From Mycolicibacterium duvalii (GTDB lineage: Bacteria; Actinomycetota; Actinomycetes; Mycobacteriales; Mycobacteriaceae): 64,000 nt of DNA. Location of the stretch: positions 3,534,001-3,598,000 of the forward strand of contig NZ_AP022563.1 of the NCBI RefSeq assembly GCF_010726645.1, read 5' to 3'. A program made the position numbers and the translations under genes. Shown here in pieces: positions 38,235 to 46,768 of this stretch; the stretch's first letter is position 1, and each line of letters opens with the position of its first letter. Below the pieces are notes generated by a model. It saw nothing but the letters and a program-made list of their open reading frames with translations, had not been told where the DNA came from and did no database searches.

Positions 38235-38747
38235 CTAGTTCACCCGCTCCTGGCTGAGCTGCGCCAGCTGTTCGACGACCGAACACAAGTCTGGCAACGT
38301 CGCCGAGTTCAGCGTCTGGATCGACCAGGTGATGACATCGCCGCCCTTGGCGACGTAGATACTGCACGCGGTGTTGTCGTAGGCCTTGAAGCCCTTGTTG
38401 CCGTCGATGGACAGCTCGGCCAGGGTGCGCCCGGCCAGCGCTTCGAGCTCGCGTTCGGTGTTCATGTCGCTGCCGCGGTACCACCACGTCGAGATGCCCA
38501 TGCCGACCCCGACGAAGCCGATCACCGTGTCTTCCTGCCAGAAGCAGCCGGCGTCGCCCACCACGGCCTGCTCGAACATCGGCGCGCCGACGGCGGCGTC
38601 GACGTCGGCGTCGGTGATGCCGTTGCAGTCCCGGCTCTCGAATCCGGACGCCGTGGCGGATGCCGGTTCGGCCGGCGGCTCGGTGCCGCCGCACCCGGCC
38701 AGGGCCAGACCGACGGCGGCGATGGACAGCTGCTGGAGGATCCGCAC
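38235..38747 (-). CDS. DUF3558-type lipoprotein (second of pair)
   Basis: 170 residues. Signal peptide with lipobox LAGC at residue 19 (GLALAGCGG). The mature domain has paired cysteines (SRDCNGITDADV, DAGCFWQ, NTACSIYV, PDLCSVV) typical of the DUF3558 group of actinobacterial envelope lipoproteins; function unknown. One base separates it from the upstream paralogue, so the two are an operon and may form a complex. Confidence 0.8.
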   Translation of the reverse strand: MRILQQLSIAAVGLALAGCGGTEPPAEPASATASGFESRDCNGITDADVDAAVGAPMFEQAVVGDAGCFWQEDTVIGFVGVGMGISTWWYRGSDMNTERELEALAGRTLAELSIDGNKGFKAYDNTACSIYVAKGGDVITWSIQTLNSATLPDLCSVVEQLAQLSQERVN

Positions 38748-38748
38748 G

Positions 38749-39285
38749 TCACATGTCCGAGCGCAGCGTCGCGGTCAGCAATTTCTCGGCGGCCACGCAC
38801 GGTTCTCCGGCGTCGCGCCCCCGGTACTGCACCCACCAGCTCACGACCCCCGACCCGGCGGCCGCGGTCGCCGAGCATGCCGCCCCGGTGACGTCGCGAC
38901 GCGCGGTGAACGCCGGGCGCCGTTCCACCACGATGTCGGTGACGACGCCGCCGCGCCGCTCGGCCAACGTCCGCTCCCGCGCCAGCGTCCCGGTCGCGAA
39001 CCACGAGAACGTGACGTCGATGAGCGCCGGAGCCGCACCCCTCGACAGCACGTACTGACACACCGCCCCGCTGTAGGGCCGTGCCAGCTCGTCGGCGCCC
39101 AGCGTTTCCTTCACCGTCGAGTCGTCGAGCAGTCCGCAGCTGTCGTCGACGTATCCGTAACTGCGACCGCTGTCGGCGTTCGCGTCCTCGCGCTGGGCGG
39201 TGCCCGGCACGGTCTGCGCGCAGCCGGCGACGATCAGCGCGGACAGGGCCGCCCCGATCCACACCCCGGCACGTTGACGCATCAT
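38749..39285 (-). CDS. DUF3558-type lipoprotein (first of pair)
   Basis: 178 residues. Signal peptide MMRQRAGVWIGAALSALIVAGC with a canonical VAGC lipobox at about residue 22. Cysteine pattern (DDSCGLLDDSTV, AVCQYVL, GAACSATA, GEPCVAA) parallels that of the next gene, which it precedes by one base. Divergent from a DUF3060 gene across 62 nt. Positions correspond to the Rv0679c/Rv0680c pair. Function unknown. Confidence 0.8.
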   Translation of the reverse strand: MMRQRAGVWIGAALSALIVAGCAQTVPGTAQREDANADSGRSYGYVDDSCGLLDDSTVKETLGADELARPYSGAVCQYVLSRGAAPALIDVTFSWFATGTLARERTLAERRGGVVTDIVVERRPAFTARRDVTGAACSATAAAGSGVVSWWVQYRGRDAGEPCVAAEKLLTATLRSDM

Positions 39286-39334
39286 TGCCGCTCACGGTAC
39301 CGAGAGGAACTAGCTCAAGCACCTTGTGGCGTCG

Positions 39335-39340
39335 TAGGCT
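39335..39340 (+). promoter_or_regulatory. -10 element of the first DUF3060 gene (leaderless start)
   Basis: TAGGCT (TANNNT) ends exactly 7 nt before the ATG at 39348, and no Shine-Dalgarno sequence lies between, so transcription probably starts at the ATG. Confidence 0.6.
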
Positions 39341-39347
39341 TTTCGCC

Positions 39348-39719
39348 ATGAAGTCGACGTCTGCGGGACGGTTGCTGGTCGTAGGTGCGCTCGGATTCGC
39401 CGCGGTGTTCGCGGCGCCGCCGGCGTCGGCAGAGAACGGCGACACCCACATCACCGGGGTGGGCATGGTCCAGACCATCGACTGCAAGAACGCGACGGTG
39501 TTCGTCAACGGTGCCAACAACCAGGTCAACGCGATCGGCACCTGCTGGGCGGTGACGGTGCAGGGCTCGTCGAACGTCGTCGTCGTAGACAACGTGATCA
39601 ACGACATCACCGTCTACGGCTACGACCAGACGGTGTTCTACAAGGGCGGCGAGCCGATCGTGTGGGACCGCGGCCGGGAATTGGGGATGACCAACCGGAT
39701 CAATCGGGTACCCGCTTGA
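39348..39719 (+). CDS. Secreted DUF3060 protein
   Basis: 123 residues from the ATG at 39348. Signal peptide ending at the ASA site near residue 28, no lipobox. The mature part is a short beta-solenoid-like domain with repeated N-N/V turns (VFVNGANNQVNAIGTC, SSNVVVVDNVIND), the DUF3060 pattern, with two cysteines that could form a disulfide. Function unknown. One base separates it from a second DUF3060 gene. Confidence 0.82.
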   Translation: MKSTSAGRLLVVGALGFAAVFAAPPASAENGDTHITGVGMVQTIDCKNATVFVNGANNQVNAIGTCWAVTVQGSSNVVVVDNVINDITVYGYDQTVFYKGGEPIVWDRGRELGMTNRINRVPA

Positions 39720-39720
39720 C

Positions 39721-40122
39721 ATGTCTTTGCGTTCGTACGGAATCGCCGCCCTGTCCGCACTGGCGCTGACGCTGGCCGGCTGCGGTGCCACCAGCGAGGA
39801 CGACACCGACCCCACGGCCACCGCGGGCTCGTCCGGGGCCCAGATCGAGATCGGCAACACGATCAACTACGGCTCGTTCAGCACCACGACCGAGATCGAC
39901 TGCGCGGACGGCAAGTCGCTGAACGTCGGCGGTTCCAACAACACCCTGACGGTGGTCGGGACCTGCGCCAACGTCAACATCGGCGGATCGGACAACCGCA
40001 TCAACTTCGACCGGGTGGACAAGGAACTGTCGGTGGTCGGACTCAACAACACCGTCACCTACCGCGCCGGCGACCCCCAGGTGAACGACACCGGCAACAA
40101 CAACAGCATCACCCGCGGTTGA
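39721..40122 (+). CDS. DUF3060 lipoprotein
   Basis: 133 residues. Signal peptide with lipobox LAGC at residue 21. After a Thr/Asp/Ser linker comes a DUF3060 domain with regular NN turns (GGSNNTLTVVGTCANVNIGGSDNRINF, given here as NVGGSNNTLTVVGTC and NIGGSDNRINF; later GLNNTVTY, GNNNSIT). Such spacing suggests stacked beta turns. The pair encodes one secreted and one membrane-anchored member of the same fold, so they may act together. Convergent with the echA5-like gene 10 nt away. Confidence 0.82.
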   Translation: MSLRSYGIAALSALALTLAGCGATSEDDTDPTATAGSSGAQIEIGNTINYGSFSTTTEIDCADGKSLNVGGSNNTLTVVGTCANVNIGGSDNRINFDRVDKELSVVGLNNTVTYRAGDPQVNDTGNNNSITRG

Positions 40123-40132
40123 GACCGGCGCG

Positions 40133-40912
40133 TCAGGCCGGGGCGCCGTGACGGCCCGCGCCGCCCGCGAATCGGGCGGCTCCGGCCAGGGATTCCGCCG
40201 CGACCCGCGACATGCTCCCGAACTCGAAGTCCATCGCCTCGGCTTCCGAGCAGCCCCACTGGTTGAGCACCGACATCCGGTCGGCCCGCAGGCACTGCTG
40301 GGGTAGCGCGGCCAGTTCGGCGGCCAGCTCCTCGGCGCGTTCACGGGCCTGCCCGGTCGGCACCACGCGGTTGGCGAGCCCGATCGCCTGTGCCTCGTCG
40401 GCGTGGACCGCGCGCCCGGTCAGGATCAGGTCCATCGCGCGGCTGTGGCCGATGAGCCGGGGCAGCCGCACGGTGCCGCCGTCGATCAGGGGGACCCCCC
40501 AGCGCCGGCAGAACACGCCCATGACGGCGTCCTGCTCGACCACCCGCAGGTCACACCACAGCGCCAGTTCCAGGCCGCCCGCGACGGCGTAGCCGCTCAC
40601 CGCCGCGATCACCGGCTTGGACAACACCATGCGGCTCGGCCCCATCGGTCCCGGGCCGGTGCGGTGCACCGGGTTGGAGTCCGGTGTGCCGAGCGCCTTG
40701 AGATCGGCACCCGCACAGAATGTTCCGTTGTCGCCCCACAGCACCGCCACCGCCGCCGCGTCGTCCCGGTCGAACTCGTCGAACGCCGCGTGCAACTCCT
40801 CGGCCGCCGGGCCGTTGACGGCGTTGCGGGCCTGCGGCCGGTTCATGATCACCGTGGTGACCGGCCCGCTCTTCTCGACTCGCACTCCACCGCTCATGCC
40901 GCCTCCGCTCAT
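40133..40912 (-). CDS. echA5: Enoyl-CoA hydratase/isomerase (EchA5 position)
   Basis: 259 residues from the ATG at 40912, overlapping the PaaX-type regulator stop (ATGA). Crotonase fold: oxyanion-hole FCAGADLKALG, family signature around VAGGLELALWCDLRV, and DGGTVRLPRLIG. Acts on enoyl-CoA esters in beta-oxidation-like steps. Last gene of the fadE8-echA4-paaX-echA5 operon; in M. tuberculosis the corresponding gene echA5 is next to Rv0674. A second ATG at 40897 is a possible start. Confidence 0.85.
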   Translation of the reverse strand: MSGGGMSGGVRVEKSGPVTTVIMNRPQARNAVNGPAAEELHAAFDEFDRDDAAAVAVLWGDNGTFCAGADLKALGTPDSNPVHRTGPGPMGPSRMVLSKPVIAAVSGYAVAGGLELALWCDLRVVEQDAVMGVFCRRWGVPLIDGGTVRLPRLIGHSRAMDLILTGRAVHADEAQAIGLANRVVPTGQARERAEELAAELAALPQQCLRADRMSVLNQWGCSEAEAMDFEFGSMSRVAAESLAGAARFAGGAGRHGAPA

Positions 40913-41643
40913 GTCGCCTCCATCAGGGCCGCTCCGTCGCGTCGCGCCACCAGTTCGGCGGCGAAATCCTGGTAGGCGCTGCGCAACCGCTCGCCGGGCC
41001 AGTGCGCCGGCAACAGTTCGTCGGGCAGCACCGGGTCGGTGAGCAGGTGCCGGACGATGGCCGCGGCCACCAGAAAACGGCCCGGGACGTCGGTCGCATC
41101 GGCCATCGCCGAGAGCAGTGTCTCCCCCGTCTGCGCCCAGCCGTGCAGATCCCACAGTTGCGCGGCCAATCCGGCCGGTTCGGCGTCGCGCACGCTCAGC
41201 ACGCGCACATGCTCGGTGATGTCGTCGGCAAGCTGGTTCTCGAGGTTGTCCGGGCGCAGCCACAGACCCTCGCGGAGTTCACCGAACCGGCTGTTCTGCA
41301 GAGTGTTTCGCAGTCCCGCGCGGGTGCGCGGGTCGGCGCCGACGCTGGTTACCACCAGCGCCGTCCAGGTGCCGTCCCAGGCGCGGCGGCGCGGATCGAT
41401 CGCATCGTCCTGCCGGCGCTGCCGGGCCATCAGCCGTTCGGAGAGCCGGTAGCCGTCTGCCGCCCGGACCAGATCGCCCGCGGCGACCATGCGCGTCAAC
41501 GCGACGCGCACGGTGGCCTCCCGGATGCCGAAATCGGCGGTGAGGCGGACGAGTTCGGCCGCGCCGGCCGAGGCCGGATGAGCGCCGAGCAGCACGCTGA
41601 GGATGACCGAGCGCGCCGTCATACGCGTCAGCGGCTGCGTCAC
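40909..41643 (-). CDS. PaaX-family transcriptional regulator
   Basis: 244 residues. N-terminal winged helix (LTADFGIREATVRVALTRMVAAGDLVR, i.e. FGIREATVRVALTRM at about 40-54), then the PaaX core with WTALVV, a ferredoxin-like region, and the C-terminal domain (WDLHGWAQTG). PaaX proteins repress phenylacetate or other acyl-CoA catabolic genes and are released by the CoA thioester. Encoded within its probable target operon, 2 nt after echA4 and overlapping echA5 by 4 nt. Position of Rv0674. Confidence 0.88.
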   Translation of the reverse strand: MTQPLTRMTARSVILSVLLGAHPASAGAAELVRLTADFGIREATVRVALTRMVAAGDLVRAADGYRLSERLMARQRRQDDAIDPRRRAWDGTWTALVVTSVGADPRTRAGLRNTLQNSRFGELREGLWLRPDNLENQLADDITEHVRVLSVRDAEPAGLAAQLWDLHGWAQTGETLLSAMADATDVPGRFLVAAAIVRHLLTDPVLPDELLPAHWPGERLRSAYQDFAAELVARRDGAALMEAT

Positions 41644-41645
41644 TG

Positions 41646-42584
41646 TCAGACCCCCGAGGCGGTGCGCCCGTGGTCACCGAACGGCTCGTCGCGGCGGCGG
41701 ACCGCGTCGCGGAACCCGTGTTCGCGGGCCTGCGCGACGAACGCATGCCCTTCGGGCGTGTGCCGGGCGATGCCGTCGAACACCGTGGAGATCATCGCGC
41801 TGTTGGCCACGCCCTGGTTGTATAGGGCGCTGTTCATCGCCAGTTTGACCATGATCAGCTGGTTGATCGGGACGGCAGCGATCCGTTCGACCAGCCGCTC
41901 GGTGCGCTCGTCGAGTTGGTCGGGTTCGGGCGCCTCGACGGCCAGCCCCCATTCCGCGGCCTGCGCGCCGGTGAGGCAATCACCGGTCAGCAGTAGACGT
42001 TTGGCGCGCTGGTCACCGAGCCGGTGGGCCCACATGCCCGCCGCCGGAACTCCCCACACCCGGGTGGGTGGGTAACCGATCTTGGCGTCGGCCGCGGCGA
42101 TCACCTGGTCTGCGTGCAGCGCGATGTCGGTCCCGCCGGCCACGCAGTACCCGTGGATCTTGACCACGGTGGGCTTGTCGGCGCGCATCAGGCTGGAGAA
42201 GCCCCGCACGAACCGGCTCATCATCTGGTAGTCGATCATCGGGTCCCACGGCTGGTCGGGCAGATGGTTGATCGCCTGCGTCCTGCCCGAGAGCACGGTG
42301 TCTCGGTACGGGCTGCCGCCGCCGGCCGACGACGCACCCTCGGCGTAGGCGGACAGGTCGAACCCGGCGCAGAACCCCTGGCCGCGCCCGGACACCAGGA
42401 TGACGTGGACGTTGGGGTCCAGATCGGCCCGTTCCACGAGCGCCGACAGTTCCAAGGGCGTGTCGGCGATGATCGCATTGCCCGCCTCGGGCCGGTTGAA
42501 CGTGATGCGGGCGACGCGGCCGGTGACCTCGTAGGTCATCGTCTTGAGGTTGTCGAAGTCGACGGGCCTGATGGCGTGAGTCAT
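41646..42584 (-). CDS. echA4: Enoyl-CoA hydratase/isomerase (EchA4 position)
   Basis: 312 residues from the ATG at 42584, overlapping the fadE8 stop. Crotonase fold, longer than usual: oxyanion-hole GFCAGFDLSAY, then a ~40-residue insertion rich in Gly/Pro/Met (residues about 88-130), then CVAGGTDIALHAD and PPTRVWGVPAAGMW. Predicted to hydrate an unsaturated acyl-CoA produced by FadE8. The unusual Gly-rich insert may shape the substrate pocket. Confidence 0.87.
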   Translation of the reverse strand: MTHAIRPVDFDNLKTMTYEVTGRVARITFNRPEAGNAIIADTPLELSALVERADLDPNVHVILVSGRGQGFCAGFDLSAYAEGASSAGGGSPYRDTVLSGRTQAINHLPDQPWDPMIDYQMMSRFVRGFSSLMRADKPTVVKIHGYCVAGGTDIALHADQVIAAADAKIGYPPTRVWGVPAAGMWAHRLGDQRAKRLLLTGDCLTGAQAAEWGLAVEAPEPDQLDERTERLVERIAAVPINQLIMVKLAMNSALYNQGVANSAMISTVFDGIARHTPEGHAFVAQAREHGFRDAVRRRDEPFGDHGRTASGV

Positions 42585-44206
42585 GCCTTGACCAGGGCGC
42601 GCTCGAGGATCGGCGCGAGATCCAGCCCCGTCGGCAGCGTGCCGTAGGCACCTCCCCACTGACCGCCGAGCCGGCTGGCCAGGAACGCTTCCGCGACGGC
42701 CGGGTGACCATGGCGGACCACCAGCGCGCCCTGCAGTGCCAGCGCGATGTCCTCGGTGACCTTGCGGCCCCGGTACTGGATGCTCTCCAGATCCTCGAGC
42801 TGCGGCCGCAGCGCGTCGACGTGGGCGTCCAGCCGCGGATCATGGCCCCGGGTCGCGGCCAACTCGTCGAACAGCACCTCGATGCACTCGGGCTGGGTGG
42901 CCATGGCGCGCAACGTGTCCAGTGCGCTGACGTTGCCCGACCCCTCCCAGATCCCCATCAGCGGCGCCTCACGGTAGAGCCGCGGCATGCCGGAGTCCTC
43001 GACGTAGCCGTTACCACCCAGACATTCCATCGCCTCCGCGGCGTGGCCGGTGGCACGCTTGCACACCCAGTACTTGGCCGCGGCGAGACCGATTCTGCGA
43101 AAAAGGGTTTCGCGCTCATCGCCGCGGACGGCGCGGTCGGTGGCCCCGGCCATCCGCATCGCCAGCATCGTCGCGGCCTCGGCCTCGACGGCGAGGTCGG
43201 CGAGCACGTTGCGCATCAGCGGCTGATCGATCAGGTAGGCCCCGAACGCGCTGCGGTGCTGAGCGTGATGGGTGGCCCGCATCAGCCCGTTGCGCATGCT
43301 GGTCGCGCTGCCCAGCGTGCAGTCCAGCCGGGTCAGGTTGACCATCTCGATGATCGTCGGCACTCCTCTGCCCTCTTCACCGACCAACCAGGCTGTGGCG
43401 CCGTCGTATTCGACTTCGCTCGACGCGTTGGCGTGATTACCCAACTTGTCCTTGAGACGCTGCAGGAACATCCGGTTGCGAGTGCCGTCGGGCAGCACGC
43501 GCGGCAGGAAGAAGCAGCTCAGGCCGCCCGGCGCCTGGGCGAGCACCAAGAAGACGTCGCACATCGGCGCGGAGGTGAACCACTTGTGTCCCCGCAGCGA
43601 GTAGCTGCCGTCACCGTTGGGGGTGGCCTCGGTGGTCCCGGCGCGGACATCGGAGCCGCCCTGCTTCTCGGTCATCGACATGCCGGCGGTGATGCCGGCC
43701 TTGGTGGCGGGCACCTTCAGCTCCGGGTCGTAGACGCGGCTGGTCAGCAACGGTTCGTAGGCGGCGGCCAGGTCGGGGTTGTGCCGCAGCGCCGGCACCA
43801 CCGCGTAGGTCATCGAGATCGGACAGATGTGGCCGGGTTCGGGTGTCCACACCGACGTCTTCGCGGCACGGACGACGTGCGCGCCGGACCGCTCGTCGGC
43901 CCACGGTGCGGCGTGCAGTCCGTGACCGATCGCGACGGTCATCAACTCGTGATAGGCCGGGTCGTACTCGACTTCATCGACGCGGTGGCCGTAGCGGTCG
44001 TGGGTGTGCAGCACCGGCCGGTTGCGGTCGGCGAGGTCGCCCCAGCGCTGCGCCCGGGGGGAGCCACCGACTGCGCCCAACTCGTGGACCTCGTCGACGC
44101 CCCACTCGCCACCCTCGCGGATCAGCGCTTCGGCCAGCACCGGCGACGCGGCCGGGTTGAAGTCCTCCAGGGGCGGGACCTGATTGGTGACCACATGGGT
44201 GTCCAT
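42581..44206 (-). CDS. fadE8: Acyl-CoA dehydrogenase, AidB/FadE8-like
   Basis: 541 residues, the long AidB-like class rather than the ~380-residue classical acyl-CoA dehydrogenases. Flavin-binding MSMTEKQGGSDVRAGTT near 176-192, KWFTSAPMCD, and the C-terminal EAMECLGGNGYVEDSGMPRLYREA block typical of AidB/isovaleryl-CoA dehydrogenase relatives. Oxidises an acyl-CoA, probably branched. First gene of a four-gene operon in which each junction overlaps or nearly touches. Its 5' gap to the antiporter stop is 48 nt. Confidence 0.9.
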   Translation of the reverse strand: MDTHVVTNQVPPLEDFNPAASPVLAEALIREGGEWGVDEVHELGAVGGSPRAQRWGDLADRNRPVLHTHDRYGHRVDEVEYDPAYHELMTVAIGHGLHAAPWADERSGAHVVRAAKTSVWTPEPGHICPISMTYAVVPALRHNPDLAAAYEPLLTSRVYDPELKVPATKAGITAGMSMTEKQGGSDVRAGTTEATPNGDGSYSLRGHKWFTSAPMCDVFLVLAQAPGGLSCFFLPRVLPDGTRNRMFLQRLKDKLGNHANASSEVEYDGATAWLVGEEGRGVPTIIEMVNLTRLDCTLGSATSMRNGLMRATHHAQHRSAFGAYLIDQPLMRNVLADLAVEAEAATMLAMRMAGATDRAVRGDERETLFRRIGLAAAKYWVCKRATGHAAEAMECLGGNGYVEDSGMPRLYREAPLMGIWEGSGNVSALDTLRAMATQPECIEVLFDELAATRGHDPRLDAHVDALRPQLEDLESIQYRGRKVTEDIALALQGALVVRHGHPAVAEAFLASRLGGQWGGAYGTLPTGLDLAPILERALVKA

Positions 44207-44254
44207 ACGTCCACTGTTACATTTTCACGACGGCCACACAAGAGTTGTAATACC

Positions 44255-45487
44255 TCAGGGTGCGGCGGGTGCCGACGCCGCCGACTTCGCGTACAGGGCG
44301 CGGCCGACGACCCCGGTGAGACCGAAGGCCACCGTGCTGGCCACCAGCACCAACGTCCCGGCGGCGAGCACCGTCTCGTCGATACCGAGACGGTCGGCCT
44401 CCATCGTCAGATAGAACAGGGCCGACACCCCGACCGGCCCGAACCATCCGAGGTAGAGGGCGTCGGGCGTCGTCAACGTCAGCGGCCGGCGCAGCAGCAA
44501 CAGCAGCGGCAATCGACGCAGGAGGAGCACAGCGACCGCCAATCCGATGCCACCCCAGCCCAGAGCCGTCCACGCCTCCCAGGGCAGCGCCGCACCGAGC
44601 AGCACGAACAGCGGCAGCACCGCGAAGCGGTTGATGGCCTCGTCGATCGGGACCTCGGCGGTCCGGTCGGCGCCGGTGCCGGCCACGTTGAACAGCAGGC
44701 CGCCGACGAAGACGGAGAGGATGCCGTCGACGTGCAGGATGCCCGACACGCCCAGGATCCCCAGCGCCAGTACCACGGTGAAGAACAGCGCCGGCGCGGC
44801 GTCGGTGGCTCCGTACTTCTCGCCCCACCGCAGTGCCTTTCCGCCGGCGAAGCCGGCCGCGGCGCCGAACCCGACGGCGCCGAGCACCTGCCACAGAGAC
44901 TCCAGCGCGGCTGCTCCGGCGCTCATCCCGCCGGCGATCGCGACCGCGGCCAGCACCAGCGGCAGCGCCAGGCCGTCATTGGCGCCCGACTCCAGCGACA
45001 GCAACTGGCGGTTCCGCGCCGGGAGATCACGCTCGGCGTCCTCGCCGGTGACCACGCTGGACGCCAGCACCGGGTCGGTCGGGCACAGGGCCGCACCGAG
45101 CAGCGCGGCGGACGCAAACGGGACGGCGAGCAGGAGCCAACTGAGCGCACCGGTGACCAGCGCCATCCCCGGCATCGCCACCAGAAGCAGCAGCGCCAAC
45201 GGCCGCCACAGGTGTTTGAGCACGTCCGCGCGGTACCGCAGCGCCACGGCCATGACCGACACGGCCAGCAGCACGCGGCTGACTTCGTGTACCAGCGTGG
45301 TCTCTTCGGTGATCGGTGGCAGCTGCAACGCGTCGAGCGCGGCGGGGCCGATCAGCACGCCGGCGATCAGCCCGAGCAGCGGTTCAGAGATCGGCAGCCG
45401 GCGCATCTTCGCCGACAGCGCGGCGACGGCAACACCAAGCAGACCGACGGTGGCGAGCAGGATGTCGATGCCCATGTGCGGACACAT
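44255..45487 (-). CDS. Cation:proton antiporter, CPA1 family
   Basis: 410 residues, about 12 hydrophobic segments. Motifs CPTDPVLASSVV and ESGANDGLALPLVL carry the Asp residues typical of Na+/H+ exchangers (NhaP/CPA1). Exports Na+ or K+ in exchange for protons. No cytoplasmic regulatory domain. Two possible starts (45487 or 45475). On the same strand as fadE8 but not overlapping. Confidence 0.87.
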   Translation of the reverse strand: MCPHMGIDILLATVGLLGVAVAALSAKMRRLPISEPLLGLIAGVLIGPAALDALQLPPITEETTLVHEVSRVLLAVSVMAVALRYRADVLKHLWRPLALLLLVAMPGMALVTGALSWLLLAVPFASAALLGAALCPTDPVLASSVVTGEDAERDLPARNRQLLSLESGANDGLALPLVLAAVAIAGGMSAGAAALESLWQVLGAVGFGAAAGFAGGKALRWGEKYGATDAAPALFFTVVLALGILGVSGILHVDGILSVFVGGLLFNVAGTGADRTAEVPIDEAINRFAVLPLFVLLGAALPWEAWTALGWGGIGLAVAVLLLRRLPLLLLLRRPLTLTTPDALYLGWFGPVGVSALFYLTMEADRLGIDETVLAAGTLVLVASTVAFGLTGVVGRALYAKSAASAPAAP

Positions 45488-45505
45488 ACCCGCCTTGGCG
45501 CGGCG

Positions 45506-46660
45506 TCAGGCGTCCTGACCGGCTCGTCGTCGCCGGTCGAAGCGATGCAGGATCGCCACCGCGGCCGCGGCGAACGCCCAGCCCAGCAGGATGTCGACGA
45601 CGAAGTGCTCGGCGGTGTAGACCAGAGTGAACGCCATGACCAGCGGATAGGCGACCAACAGGGGGCGCCACTTCCGGTTGACCCGGGTCCACAGGAACGC
45701 GGCGACTGCAGCCGTCATCCCGGCGTGCAGGGACGGGATGGCCGCGACCAGGTTCACCGCGGCCTGCCCTTGATCGATCAGCGCGGACGCCGAATGCAGG
45801 TTGAGCTTGCCCCACCCCCGCCCGACGATCCGCTCGATCCAGTCGTTGGCGCCGTCCTGGGAGGTCTGCAACGCCCCCAGCAGTCCGCCGTCGTCGACAC
45901 CGCGTGCCGAGCGGAACATGCACGAGGGCCCGGACGGCCCGCCGTCCACGTCGTCGGGGGTGCACCGGGCCGCCGCCCACGGCGGCGCGGCCGGGACGAG
46001 TGCATACACCACCAACGCGGCGAAGTTCAGGCCGACGAACATCGCGACGAACCGCTTCCACTCGTCGCGGTTGCGCAGCCACAGCACGCCGGCGACGACG
46101 TACGGGAGGATGAAGAAGGACATGTAGACCGAGCTGAGCACGACCTCCCACCACGGCGGCGTGGGCAGCTTGAGCCGTTCCTGCAGCCACACCGTCGGCA
46201 TGACACCGAAGAACAGCCACCGATCGGCGTCGACCTGCCAGTGCCACAGCGTCGGGCGGCCGATCAGCGTGGCGGCACCGCGGCTGAGGTCGTAGGCCAG
46301 CAACACCAGCGCGAACGGCAGCCAGTCGCGCACGACGTAGAGCATCCGTCGGCCCTGCCCGATGCTCGCGGCCAGCAGACCGGTGGCGATGTAGAGCAGC
46401 AGCAGCTCGCGGTTGAAGGCGAAGCCGTCGGTGACCGTGCGGTAGACCACCACACCCGCCCAGACCGAGACCGCCACCCAGCGCAGCACCCGCAGCCGAC
46501 GGGCCCGGCGATCGGTCGCGCCGGAATCGACGGTCTCGGCCGTATCGACGGTCTCGGCCGTGTCGACGGTGGCGGGGGTGTCGACGGTTTCGGCCGTGTC
46601 GGAGGCGTCGACATCCGGCACGACCTGCGTCGACGCACGAGACGCCTCGTCAACGGACAC
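45506..46660 (-). CDS. PAP2-type membrane phosphatase / phosphotransferase
   Basis: 384 residues, GTG start. The N-terminal ~50 residues are cytoplasmic and hold a tandem Val-Asp-Thr-Ala-Glu-Thr repeat encoded by 18-bp units. Then about six membrane helices. Active-site motifs SLHAGMT near residue 308 and HFVVDILLGW near 350 identify PAP2/inositol phosphorylceramide synthase relatives. In mycobacteria such enzymes act on lipid phosphates or transfer phospho-headgroups; the substrate is not clear. It lies between the antiporter and endonuclease IV, an insertion relative to M. tuberculosis. Confidence 0.85.
   Translation of the reverse strand: MSVDEASRASTQVVPDVDASDTAETVDTPATVDTAETVDTAETVDSGATDRRARRLRVLRWVAVSVWAGVVVYRTVTDGFAFNRELLLLYIATGLLAASIGQGRRMLYVVRDWLPFALVLLAYDLSRGAATLIGRPTLWHWQVDADRWLFFGVMPTVWLQERLKLPTPPWWEVVLSSVYMSFFILPYVVAGVLWLRNRDEWKRFVAMFVGLNFAALVVYALVPAAPPWAAARCTPDDVDGGPSGPSCMFRSARGVDDGGLLGALQTSQDGANDWIERIVGRGWGKLNLHSASALIDQGQAAVNLVAAIPSLHAGMTAAVAAFLWTRVNRKWRPLLVAYPLVMAFTLVYTAEHFVVDILLGWAFAAAAVAILHRFDRRRRAGQDA
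46527..46598. repeat. Four tandem 18-bp repeats in the PAP2 gene
   Basis: Units of TCGACGGTCTCGGCCGTG with small changes (starting at 46527, 46545, 46563, 46581); the third is the most diverged. In frame, so copy number changes would add or remove six residues. Confidence 0.85.
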
Positions 46661-46768
46661 GTCGGCCTTTCGTCGCGGGGTGGGGTGATTCCCGGGCGAT
46701 AGCCTAATTAACCTCTCGGCCGAACGTCGTTCATGTTGCGTTTGGCTACCGAAGTGTGACCAATTCCG

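Noticed and set aside
44207..44254. Promoter of the fadE8 operon
   Set aside because: A TAACAG hexamer near the start does not fit TANNNT and there is no -35; too weak to claim.
42704..46702. 1332-codon open frame across fadE8, the antiporter and the PAP2 gene on the opposite strand
   Set aside because: It spans three clearly supported genes in antisense; low-complexity Gln/Arg/His product is typical of high-GC frame shadows.
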